From assembly GCA_035771175.1 (NCBI GenBank), contig CM069599.1, positions 38,210,048 to 38,274,047 on the forward strand: a stretch of DNA of 64,000 nucleotides, in the 5' to 3' direction. The stretch is from Paratinospora sagittata. Taxonomy: Eukaryota; Streptophyta; Magnoliopsida; Ranunculales; Menispermaceae. Of the stretch, positions 11,123 to 22,263 are shown in pieces. The notes below the pieces were generated by a model. It saw only the letters and a list, made by a program, of their open reading frames with translations. It did no database searches and was not told where the DNA came from. Every line of letters starts with the position of its first letter. Position 1 is the stretch's first letter. Position numbers and translations under genes: made by a program.

Positions 11123-11874
11123 TTATAACAATGAGCAACACTTGCTCTAACCCAGTGACTTACCAGTCGTTGTAAACTTAATACAATATGAGATATGATT
11201 CCCTGTACTCATAATCAAAGTGATACTACAAAGCTTTGGATTGAACCTTCTGTTACCACAGATTCAGCGAAATATGTATGAATAAGTTCGGCTGAAAAAC
11301 AAGTTCAAAGAGCTTTTTGTCTTCTTTAATTGATTTTAAAAATGATGAAGATGAAGATCAATTAATCCAGAAGACTTGAAGTTTTTCTTTCAAAATGATT
11401 GTAAGTTCAATCAGAAAGAGTAGACGATTAACTTGCAAACGTTTCTCGCACAAGTGAAAACTGTAAATCTATTTTTGAATGAATATCAGATTTCGATTTG
11501 AATCGTGGTTTTTCTGCACTAAGGCAACACGTATATATAGAAACAACAGAGGCGCAATGAACTTGATGATTTTGGCGCCCTAGGTTATTCCAAATGCAAC
11601 GTCTACAATTTTTCCCGAAATGAATCGATTCAGCTTTGTGCGTATTATGGCGATAACACCTGAATCATCTAATCATTCACGAAAAAGGAATGTTTTGATG
11701 AAGTTTTAGAACGTTCAAAAAGTTGTAAAAAAGTTGTTGTACGATTATGAAAAGTTCTGAAAAGTATTCGTATGGTTCTGAAAAAGTTAACAGAAATAGT
11801 AGTATTGTCAGAACAATAACATTGTTAAATTAGCGTCCCGACACATAATATCAACGTTTGTCATTTTGGTCCTT

Positions 11875-12365
11875 GAGGGCGCTCATGGTGCATAAGCGTC
11901 ATGTTGAACATTGAAGTGAAGGTGTTACTAAGTCGTAAGCATCCTGACTTGATTTATGATAAAACGACTTTAAATCATGAGGGTGTTACTTGATGGTTAG
12001 CGTCCTGCTTTGTTTTAGACATTTAAAACAATGTTAAGTGTGCTGAAGGACAATAAGCATCCTAAAGGTTATTAAGTTGATTCTAAAGATGAGAGCGCTC
12101 CAATGGAAGTAGCGTCCTGATAGTTTATTCAACTTATAACTATCAGTGTCCTTAAAGATAGAAATCAAAATAAAAGCTAAGATAACTTTCAACGAGCCCA
12201 AACTAAGTCAGCGTCCTGACGCAATCAAAGGTTAACTTAAATGGAGGTCGCTACTTATAAATAAGCGTCCTAATGAAGTTCAATTCAACCTTGAGCGTTA
12301 TAATATTTTATATGCGTCCTGACTCATCAAGTCCAAGAGGGCGCTGCTAAAATATTAACGTCCTA
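11875..12365 (+). repeat. Dispersed 9+11+9-nt hairpin modules
   Basis: A 9-nt arm like GAGGGCGCT, an 11-nt unconserved spacer, and a 9-nt arm like AGCGTCCTG recur at 11875, 11918, 11979, 12036, 12091, 12244 and 12337. The arms pair over about 8 positions with a constant G.T (G.U in RNA) at the middle. Spacer length is exactly 11 in all seven. Additional 3'-arm-like motifs without a clear partner are at 11832, 12145, 12211 and 12313. Confidence 0.8.
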
Positions 12366-15300
12366 AAAGACTCTATAAAAATGAATTTTGATTTCTCGAT
12401 TAAAGCTAGATAAAACAATAAAATATTTCTGAATTAAATCAAATATGCAGATGTTTGAAAATCAATTTGATTAAAACATGCAGTCATGCATATTCTTGAA
12501 TGAAATGACAGAGAAGGTTCAACAACCTATCATTATCTAATCACATTACCGAGCATCTTCAAATGAACATGGTCTTCAAGTCGATCTTTCATATGTTCGT
12601 CATGCATCATTGAATCTTTAAAACCTTCAAGTAAGATTAGATACGTCATATATGCAATAATATCATACACAAAATGTGGATTGCAATCATAAAAAATCTT
12701 TTATATTAGAGACGTGTTCTCGAAGAGACATGAGGATAATTGGTTCAACACCATGGACATCTTATATCCCATCACATATCCGTATCAAGATTCTCTAATC
12801 CAAACCACTCACATAATTATAACCTCATAATTACATATTCAACCAAATTACTCGTCTAAATGATAAAATATAAATAAGATGTTAATAGTATAAATATATT
12901 TATCAAAATACAAGGTTTCTAGCTTTTCCAAGAAAATATACAACTAATTATATGTATAGGAGTCTGCAACTCCTCACGAGCCTTACTCTTTCCTTTAGAA
13001 TCTTTACTTGAAATATTGGAGAAGATAGAGTTAGCAACCACAAGCTCAAAAAATATTTTTTTACTATAACATCATATATGCATTTATAAAAAAAACTATT
13101 TATTTTAAACAATTAAAACAAACATATACAATAATCAAATAATATAATACATGCTCAACATATAATGATTCAATGCAATTTCTTTTCAAAAAATGCAATA
13201 TCATTTAAAAATCATATTAATCTCTCTCATTCTAAGTAATTGAGTGAGTCTGCTCCTCATGTGCACCAAAGATGAGTACACCGACCTCAAATTACTCATT
13301 TATCAATTACGTCATTTCTATGTCTTTTATCTCATGTCAGGAATGCACCGATCAGGATTACTAAAACCGTCAATTCTATGAGTCTGTTCCCTGAGATTTA
13401 GATCCATATAAATGTTTCTCATGTCAATGACTTATGTAGATACGTCCATTGACATGCTCCTATGTATCAAAACCATTTCATGATTTTAAATCAAATAAAT
13501 ATATCATAACATGCAAATCATTTTAAATTAATTTCATATAATACAATGTCATATAAGAAGACCAAAGTAAAGAAGTACTCACAATACAAGACTTTTCAAA
13601 CTTAAGTCCTATTACTATCGCTACGATCTAGATCCACCTTAATCAATCCAAATCTTATTGTTCCAACATATCACATTCATTCCATATAATATATCAATTT
13701 TATATATTTCTATTCATTTCACAAATCAATATTAACTTTATAAATCACATATCTGGTGTTTCAGCCCAATTTGAGTCTCATACGTATGCGAGGACTCTCC
13801 AGTATTGTTTCTACAATTAGTCTAAATATTTCCATGACAAAGAACAGTGAAAACAATTATTTCATATCACCATAATTAATTTCTAATTCATAATACTCAT
13901 TTAATCACTTAATTTTAACTTTCCAATGCTCATAATTAATTTTCAAAATCTCATTTCGGTTTAAAATTTTCATGAGGGCATCTCAAATTTTTTATACTAT
14001 CCTTAATAATATTTCTAAGGAGAAAGAATAGTAAAAATAAACATTTCAACCATGTTTTCACTATTTTTCCAATTCGCTATAGTTGCCAGATTCGTTTACT
14101 CACTTACTAAAAATATTCATCGATATCCAAAAATCACAATCTTGGTATCGAAACGTTCGGAATTCAGTTCTCTACGATTCTATTGTCTCAAACTGAAATT
14201 TTACTGGAGTTTAACATAAATCAAAAGGCCTCCAGTACAAAATTTAGCTTTCAACTGCGAAATCGGCGCCAATAATATACATAGACACAAGTAAATCACA
14301 TATTTGTAGTGTACACAACTATAGGAGTCAAAATATATCATTTTAACATATTTTCATTTAAAGTGGATCAAAACCTCATTTTTGAAAATACCACAAAAAA
14401 CCTCCTGTAGCAAAATTTATACCGGTAAAATCGTTACACGTAACTTAAATATTAATTTTACAATGAAATAAAGTGGAAATAGCTTACCGAAGCGTCGATT
14501 TTGCCGCGAAATCATTTTTTCCTCTTCTTTCTCCTCTCACCTTCGTTATTCTTCATCTTTTTTTTTTTCTCTTTTTTGGTCTCTTAAAATCGTTGGATTG
14601 AGAAATAATGAGATAAGAATGAAACAAAAATTAATTACATGCTCCCAATGTTAATTAGTAAACCAACTCCCCATGTTTAAATTTAATTTTTATATATATA
14701 CCTAACTTAACACATATTATTTGGGTTTTAATAACCTAATTGTATCTTATAAACACACAAAAACATACACATGCATACTTAACACACACATATATGACTT
14801 TTACGTACTTATACATGTATTATACCCTTCGATATTATAAGTCGTAGAACTTTGACAAAGAATATGGGGCGTTACAGTTTGGGTGTTTTTCCCAACAAAA
14901 TGGGCCTAACTTGTTTGTTCGCTTTTGTTATGCCTAGTTTAAAATAGGTACAGACAAAAATCTTTTATAAACCGAGCAGAGGTACAAACAAAGAATATGT
15001 CTCCATTTTGAAAACCAACCCGAGTCCGAACATAGGCTTAAAAAACTGGGTACCTAGTTCCTACTTAATATAAAGGGTAAAACTTATACATTTTAATTTT
15101 CCTGTGCTTTAGCTAGGTTGAATTTTTTTAATCATATTTCTTCTTAAATCTTTCATCTCTTTGTTATTTTCTTATTCTTCTTCCTCTTTCATTACTATTG
15201 GCATGAGATCTTTTTTTTTTAACAAAACATACTTCACCACCATATGTTTTTAAAAAAGCATATGGGTATGGACAAAATCGTGCTACACGATTTTTAAAAA

Positions 15301-15428
15301 CATACGGATATAAACAAACATATGTTGTCCGTTTTTTAAATCGGGTCGGGTACGAACATGCTATAAGTCCATTAGTATGAGGCGTTGTTCGTACCCACAC
15401 CCATCCGAACTATTGTTTGCGACCCTTA

Positions 15429-15975
15429 CCCAAAGCTATAGCCAAGCTGATATAGCAATACACCACATTACCATATCATGAGAGGGAGAGAAAAGGAAAA
15501 AGATTTGGAAATGACATCAGCAAACGTCAGGATTCAAAAATAAAGTCAGCTTGGAGGTATCGAGTTGTTGCACTTGCCAAGGTTCCTACCAGAAGAGAAC
15601 TGATAAACATGAGCTAGGTGTACTGAGCAGGATTGATAAGCTAAGAGTGACTATTGGAGACAGATCTTGCGGGAGCCACCACAAGATATTGTGATACTGA
15701 GTGTATGGCAAAGTGCCACGTGTTGCTGCTAACCTGCCCTCAATACCCCTCTATTATAAATACACTGTTAACCTCCATTAGAGAGGTAAATCATACTCCA
15801 ATTAATGTAAAATTAAGTTCATAACTGACTTAGGCACCAGAGGGTCTTTGGTTGGCACTACACTAGTACTTTTCATGATAGCGTATTTTTTCATCTTCTT
15901 TATAGGTTCGGGGACCTAGCAGGTGATGAGGCAGCTAAGGCTGCTTCCAACTCAAGACATTCCCTCCACATCATC
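15429..15975 (+). other. LTR fragment, probably Ty3/gypsy Tat-like
   Basis: No coding region. A TATA box (CTATTATAAATAC) near 15752 is followed about 65 bp later by AACTGACTTAGGCACCAG and TCTTTGGTTGGCAC, an arrangement I associate with the 3' part of Tat/Athila-type LTRs. The stretch ends where the gypsy element starts at 15976. The other end is not defined. Confidence 0.4.
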
Positions 15976-18108
15976 TGTCGCAACCCACTCCATATGAGTG
16001 ACGTCACGACCGGCACAAGATACGACATATGTCATGTGCCTGTCAGCTTTATCCAAAAATCACATCCAAATTTCTCTAAAAATTTTGATAGAGTCTCCTT
16101 TGTTTATTGGTCATATCACAACTTAATTATCACAAGTCAAACACAATCACAATATAAATATGATCATTCACATTACTCATTCATCATCTAAACCTCACAT
16201 TTCCTTATATACACATTCATGTAAACCTATCCATACCCATCTATGTGATACAAATATTATTATAGTGTCATTTACATGACTAGTACTCAAAATAGTATTA
16301 AACTTTCTCAAACCATTTACATACATTGCAAAAGAAGAAGAATTTTCTATCCTTCACGTGCCTTTCCCTTGCCTTTAGGATCCGAGCCTGAAATGTTTGA
16401 GAATTGGATGAGCAATCACAGCTCAGTGAATATTCCTAACTATGGCATCATATATGCATTTAATAAAAATCATATGAATCAATACATTCAAATTCATTCA
16501 AAACATTTAACCAATCTTTCACAATACATACATGCCTATAAAATAATTTCAAACATGTTGGATTACAATAAAACATACAATCTCCCTCCTGCTAGTAATA
16601 GAGCGGGTATGCACTCCTTATTATGCATTTATAAGGAATATACACTCAGACATCTTATTACCCAATTTTCTGCTATGAATTATTTTAAATTAGGACTTAA
16701 TCCCAATTCCATTCAGAAACTATCACTCGGACCATGAGATTATTCAATCCTCATGCGGAACTGTCTTCTGGAAATGATCTCATGTTTTAACTTGCTCTAG
16801 CAAGTCCAAAACATTCTCCAAGGTTAAATATTTTCATAAATTTAAAACAATGCAATAAATACATATATTCATAATTTGAAACACACAATTTATATTATAC
16901 AATGTCATATACAATGAACCAAAGTCAAGAGATACTCTACGACCATTCTATTATTCGTATCTAATTAACAATATAATCCTGTCATATATTTATTTCCAAA
17001 TTATCGACAATTAATTATCAAATCATTATATCTGGTTGTTTTTCAATTATTCATTAAAATTTAACTCTCCAATTAATTCTCATAATTATATTTCAGTCTA
17101 AAATTCACGTGAGGCGTCAAAATATTTTATACGGCCTTCATGATTATTTTTAAGGCAATGGACAACAGAAACAGGCCTTTCAACCACATTTCCATTAATA
17201 TTCAAGTTTATCGCATTTACCGAATTCAGTCAGACATAAATTAAAAATATCAATCGATACCCAAAAATCATAATTTTGGTATTAATATGTCCAGAATTCA
17301 GTTATCTATAGTTCTATAGTTTCAAACCAGGATTTCACCGTCATTTGACATGGTTCAAAAGGTCCCTAATGTCAAATTTGGCTTCCGACAGCTGTACCGA
17401 CACCAATATTACATTTGAACACAAACAAACCACATATCTAGTCTCTACATATCTGTAGGAGTCATAATATATCATTTTTACGTGTTTCCACACAAAGTGG
17501 GTCCAAACTCCATTTTTAAAAACACAGTAAAACACCTACTATAGCATAATTTATACCGGTAGAAACGTTATACACTAGTTAAAGATCAATTTCACGACGA
17601 AAAATGATAAAAATAGCTTACCCACACACGAATCAGCCGTGAAACACGTTCGTCCCCCTTTCTCTCTTCATCTGTGCGTTTCCTCTTCTTTCCTTCACTT
17701 TTTTTTTTTACAAAACCAAAACACATTAGAAAAGAGATAATGAGATAAGAATCTCATTAATATGATCCCATGTTTTCAAAGCCACTTAGTAAAACAACTC
17801 CCCCATCAAATTTCATTAAATCATTTAACTTTCCTTCATTCAACTATTCAACTATTCATTCACATTCAACTAAACTATTCATTTAACTTTGACAACTACT
17901 TCATTATCATCTTCATTTAATCATTTACCGATTGATTAAAATCATCACTTTAGTTAATAATTCAATTTATTTACGACTAACCCTTAAATATAGCATGTAT
18001 TTTCATACATGCATATATTTGTCTCTTACATATAAAATATGCATATTATACATCTCGATATACGCATAAGTCAACGCATATATTTAATTAAAACTATGAT
18101 GTGTTACA
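15976..18108 (-). repeat. Gypsy 3' LTR, 2133 bp
   Basis: On the minus strand it begins TGTAACACATC and ends GGGTTGCGACA. It is complete and matches the truncated LTR at 22264-24103 throughout, with scattered substitutions and small indels. Confidence 0.85.
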
Positions 18109-18165
18109 ATTTCCCCAACTTAAGAAATTTTGTCCTCGAAATTTAAACGTAAGGTGAAATATACC

Positions 18166-20963
18166 TCAAGTGGTGAAAAGATCAGGAAATGTCTCCCGCA
18201 TCTGGTCCTCACGTTCCCAGGTCTGCTCCTCATTATCACGAAATTGTGATTTGACTATGACCAAAGGAACTTCCTTGTTCCTCAGTTTTTGAACCCTCCT
18301 GTCAAGAATCTGAATGAGCTTCTCTTCATAAGTAGCATCCTCCCCAACTTGCAACTGTGTTACATCTAAAATATGTGGCGGGTCTAGATACTTTGTTGGG
18401 TTTGTATGATATTTCCTCAACATAGAAACATGAAATACATATGAACATCGACCAATTGAGGAGGTAGAGCAATCATGTACGCTAGCGGACCAATCCTCTC
18501 TAAGACCTTGAATGACCCAATAAAACGGAGAGCTAATTTTTCTTTTACCCCAAATCGCATCTGACCTTTCATTGGAGAGACCTCAACAGTATCAGGTCTC
18601 CCACTGCAAACTCTAAAGGCCAGTGTTTATTGTCATAATAACTTTTCTGACGATCCTGGGCTTTTTTCAATCTTTGTTTGATCTGCTTGATATTTTCTGT
18701 TTGATCCACAACAATTTTTGACCCCAATAACTGTGACACTCCAACTTCATACCAGCAAGCTGGAGATCTACATGGCCTGTCGTACAAAGCCTCGAACGGT
18801 GCCATGCTAATACTGGCCTAATAGTTGTTGTTGTAAGCAAACTCACACAGTGACAAGTACTCACTCTAAGTCCCACCAAACTTCAGTATACACGACCTGA
18901 GCATATCCTTAAACATTTGTATCACCCTCTCAGTATGTCCATCACTCCGTGGATGAAATGTCGTACTGAGACGAAGATGGGTACCAAATCGAGTCTGCAT
19001 ACTCTGCCAAAACCTCGAAGTAAACCGCAGATCTCTATCTAACACAATAGAAACAGGTACCCCATGTAATCTCACAATCTCACGTACATACAGTCTGCTC
19101 AGTCTGTCAATTAAGTCATTGGCGTTCATCAAAAGAAAGTGTGTAGATTTTGTCAATTGGTCAACTATCACCCAGATGGCGTCATATCTACCTTGAGATC
19201 TGGGCAAACCTGTAATGAAATCCATAGTAATATGCTCCCATTTACATTCAGGAACAGATAATGGTTGCATCTGACCTCTGAGCTTCTTGTGTTTAGCCTT
19301 TACCTGCTGACACACCCCACATTTCTACACATACTCAGCTATATTTTTCTTCATCCCATGCCACCAAACTGTTCTTTTCATATTATGATACATCTTGGTA
19401 GACCCTGGGTAAATAGTATACTGAGATCTATGTGCTTTCTGAAGTAACTCAACCCTCAAGTCTCTATCTACAAAAACCCATAACCTCCCCTAAAAACGCA
19501 GAACACCATCCGAACCCCTGTGCCAATCAACTCTATCTGCTCTATCAGCCCACGAATCATACATACCAAAATCAGGATCATGTTCCTACATATCCTTAAT
19601 CCTCTGAATATGAGAATCTATCAGCTGAATATGCATCTAAGCACAGATATCCACGTGTGGTGCCATAGGGAGGACACTCATCATAGTCACTCTCTCCAAT
19701 AGTCGCCACTCATGGGCCATCTGACAAGCCACAACACTAGTCTCAATTCGTTTCCTGCTCAATGCATCAGCTACAACGTTGGCCTTCCCAGGATGATACT
19801 CAAATGTGAAGTCATAATCCTTCAGGAATTCGAGCAATCTACACTGCCTCATGTTCAGTTCTTTCTAGTTAAATAAATATTTATGACTCTTATGGTCCTA
19901 ATACAGTGTGAACTTTTCACCATACAAGTAATGCCTCCACAATTTCAAAGCAAACACAAAGGCTGCCAGCTCCAAATCATGCACAGAATAATTCTTCTCA
20001 TGCACCTTTAATTGTCTAGATACATAAGTAATCACTTTACCCTCCTGCATTATTACACATCCCAGACCAGAGTGTGATGCATCAGTATAAATCACTAACT
20101 CATTTCCCGGCTCTGGAAGTACTAGAACTGGTGTTGTGGTCAACTTTTTCTTCCAGCTCAATGAAAGCATTTTCATAACCATCAGTCCACACAAATGACA
20201 CATTTTTCTGGGTCAACCTAGGAAATGGAGCAGCTAATCTGGAAAATCCCTCCACAAACTTTCTGTAATAACCAACCAATCCCAGAAAATTACGTAGCTT
20301 TGTCACTGTAGTTGGTCTTGGCCAATTTATAATAGCCTCAACGTTAGCAGAATCAACAGATATTCCCTTTGCATTGACCACATGACCAAGAAATTTAAGT
20401 TCATTTATCCAAAACTCACATTTACTGAGCTTGGCGTACAACCTATGCTCTCTCAGTGTCTGTAGAGTAATAAATAGGTATTGCTCATGTTCCTCCCGAG
20501 TCTTGGAATAAATGAGAATATCATCAATGAACACAATGATAAATTGATCAAGATATGGTTTAAATACCCTCTGCATCAAGTCCATAAACATGGCAGGTGC
20601 ATTGGTTAAACTGAAGGCCATCACTAGAAATTCATAATGTCCATATCTCATTCTAAAGGTTGTCTTCGGTATATCCTCTTTTCTGATTCTCAATTGATGG
20701 TACCCTGATCGCAGGTCAATCTTTGAAGAGAATTTGGCCTCATTCAGTTGATCAAACATATCATCTATTTGTGGTAGTGGATCCTTATTGTTCACTGGCA
20801 CCTTGTTTAACTGACGGTAGTCTATACACAGACATAAACTTTCTTCTTTTTTCCTCACAAACAGTACAGGTGCACTCCAAGGTGACATATTGGAGGTAAT
20901 AAACCTTTTTTTCATCAACTCATTAAGTTGTGCCTTGAGTTCTTGAAACTCTTTAGGTGTCAT
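18166..20963 (-). pseudogene. Gypsy pol: RT, RNase H, integrase, broken
   Basis: Minus-strand reading pieces in order: RT at 20100-20963 ([43 protein letters not shown] as the catalytic Y/F-x-D-D box, LGHVV); RNase H at 19898-20203 ([15 protein letters not shown]); connection at 19637-19852 (FTFEYHPGKANVVADALSR); integrase at 18866-19315 with catalytic Asp in MDFITGLP, Asp in LDRDLRFTS and Glu in GHTERVIQ; a linker at 18569-18805 (FEALYDRPCRSP); and a chromodomain-like end at 18166-18423 (ILDRRVQKLRNKEVPLV). Frame shifts near 20150, 19890, 19350 and 18830 separate them. The intact family copies itself through reverse transcription and integration. Confidence 0.88.
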
Positions 20964-21292
20964 TCTCTATGGAGGAATAGAGATAGGTTTTATACTGGGC
21001 ACCAGTTCTATAATAAAGTATATCTCCATTTAGGTGGTAATCCCAGTAAATCATCAGGAAACACATCTGGGAAATTACAAACCACAGGAATCTCAGACAA
21101 CTATATACCTTGTTCCTCATCTTCCTGAGGTTTTAAACCAGCCAATATTTTCATCTCCTCATTGGTTACAATCCTACCTCTAGTAGGGGGTTTAGAGGTA
21201 TCCATACCTCTGTAAATGAATAATTGCTGACCAGGTATCTGGAATATCACCTTTTTGGAAAAGTAGTCCACTAAGGCATGATAAGCAGCTAG

Positions 21293-21604
21293 TCAATCCA
21301 TACCCAGGATGACATCAAATTCCAGAAATTCTAATACCCTAAGGTCAACTGTCATTTCATGTCCCTCATATCTGACAACACAATTCTGACAAACCATGTT
21401 TGAATAGATTCTTTCCCCTATTGCTGTACTTAAAATCAATGGTGTACTAGCCCTAACAGGAGTCAAATGCCATCTATCTACTATGTGACCAACAATAAAA
21501 GATAAAGTAGTTCCAGCATCAATGAAGATATACATCATCACATCACAAATACTGATCATACCTTCAATCAGGTTCTTGTCGGCATCCGGATCTGGTTCAG
21601 TCAC
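21293..21604 (-). pseudogene. Gypsy retropepsin-like protease fragment
   Basis: A 103-residue open piece with FIDAGTTLSFI at the position of the usual [LF]-[IV]-D-[ST]-G-[AT] active site and a downstream FDVILGMD motif, as in the RVP_2 family. The active-site triad reads D-A-G rather than D-S-G or D-T-G, a change that would be expected to weaken catalysis. It precedes RT in the same orientation, with 20964-21292 holding degenerate protease-RT linker sequence. Confidence 0.75.
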
Positions 21605-22263
21605 AACCCTTGCTTGTTCTCGTATGCTAGAATGTGTCGTAGTAGCTGGAATAGCTGGGGTTTTCGAAATCGGCTAGAAAGGACACTGAATGACCTTGTG
21701 GCTCTTAATGTCACATCTGTAACATATCAGCGGTGGACGTGGAGTGGAAGATGCAGTCTGGAACTCTATGCCCAAAACTGGAAACCAACTCTGTCCTAAC
21801 CCTTTCTGCTGAGGCTATGGCGGTTTCACGGAAGAACCCTGACTCTAAGGTCTCCCTACTAACTGTGAGCCACTGTCTGCCAATGGTGGTGGTAACACTG
21901 CAAATGGTGGGAATGGTGCCATAGGTGTCACAAATGGCTCGCCTCCACTGGCTGCCTCAGTCGTCTTAACCTTCTTGGCATCATTCCAGTGCTTTCTACC
22001 CAATCTGCCATTTTTCATCCCCGAGAATGGTAGATACAGTTATGGATTTGCTTATTGTGTAGGATGTACTGGCGGTGCTATCTGAACAACTGGTCTAGCT
22101 ACGGCTGCCTCTGAAGTCTTGAAATCTAAGGTCTGTCGCTCTGCCTGCTTGTATGTCTGTACACCAGATATTGCCAAGCCCTGACGGATAGGATCTCTAA
22201 ATCAGTCTCTGAGCTACCTCATCCTGCTCTCATCAGTCTGTACTAGCTCTGGTGCAAACACTG
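21605..22263 (-). pseudogene. Gypsy gag remnant with zinc-knuckle trace
   Basis: No open frame remains. Around 21690-21725 the minus strand reads RCDIKSHKVIQC, compatible with a CX2CX4HX4C knuckle with the first Cys just upstream. The rest is Gly/Pro/Gln-rich decayed sequence. The region ends abruptly at 22264 in the middle of LTR sequence, showing that the start of gag, the leader, the primer-binding site and the end of the 5' LTR were deleted together. Confidence 0.6.

Larger units (their letters stand above)
10634..12750 (+). mobile_element. Nested TG..CA unit (probable solo LTR) with hairpin-repeat arrays
   Basis: Begins TGTTGGCCCAGATATG and ends TTGGTTCAACA; terminal TGTTG/CAACA are inverted repeats, and the 5-bp duplication CCATG flanks it exactly (10629-10633 and 12751-12755). 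At 2117 bp with no coding sequence it is best read as a solo LTR. The GAGGGGGGTGAATTGAACA motif near the start is one I associate with plant LTRs. A TATA-like box (GTATATATAG) is near 11530. It carries two distinct repeat arrays (10889-11122 and 11875-12365). Strand is inferred from the G.U-compatible stems. Confidence 0.75.
10379..14876 (-). mobile_element. Ty3/gypsy solo LTR, itself interrupted
   Basis: Starts TGTCGCAACCCC and ends GGGGCGTTACA, with a perfect 5-bp target duplication GTTTG (10374-10378 and 14877-14881). Read on the minus strand it begins TGTAACGCCCC and ends GGGTTGCGACA, the same termini as the LTRs of the gypsy element at 15976-24103. Internal similarity is also visible (for example AACATCATATATGCATTTA). 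Without the nested unit the LTR is about 2.4 kb. No internal gag/pol region accompanies it, so it is a solo LTR. Confidence 0.85.
6397..14897 (+). mobile_element. Copia-type element, internally deleted and tandemly duplicated
   Basis: Bounded by TGTTGG at 6397 and CCAACA at 14897, with the exact 5-bp target duplication AAATG on both sides (6392-6396 and 14898-14902). It has three LTR copies (6397-6984, 7792-8384, and 9817-10378 plus 14882-14897). After each of the first two LTRs comes a primer-binding site TTGGTATTAGAGA, resembling the initiator tRNA-Met complement, then gag. The pol genes after the protease region are missing, so it is a deletion derivative. LTR3 is split by a gypsy solo LTR. 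The extra LTR comes from a tandem duplication of 6303-7700. Confidence 0.85.
9817..14897 (+). repeat. Copia LTR copy 3, split by a solo LTR
   Basis: Left part 9817-10378 starts TGTTAGATTTTTGC after a purine-rich AAGGTGAAGAT tract; right part 14882-14897 is GGTGTTTTTCCCAACA. Removing 10379-14881 restores a continuous LTR of about 578 bp, close to copies 1 and 2. Confidence 0.85.
6381..15428. mobile_element. hAT-like MITE split by a nested retrotransposon
   Basis: The left end, TAGGGGTGGCAAA at 6381, pairs with the reverse complement of the right end at 15428 (TAAGGGTCGCAAA, 11 of 13). Flanks ACCAAAAC (6373-6380) and CCCAAAGC (15429-15436) agree at 6 of 8 positions, as in an old hAT target duplication. 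Only 16 bp of the MITE are left of the inserted copia element; the remaining ~530 bp are at 14898-15428 and contain a perfect 9-bp hairpin (15274-15294). The MITE alone would be about 545 bp. Confidence 0.7.

Noticed and set aside
16276..16737. A 153-residue plus-strand frame and its partner at 22391-22615
   Set aside because: Both lie in the two LTR copies of the minus-strand gypsy element, antisense to it, and the frame is not kept between copies.
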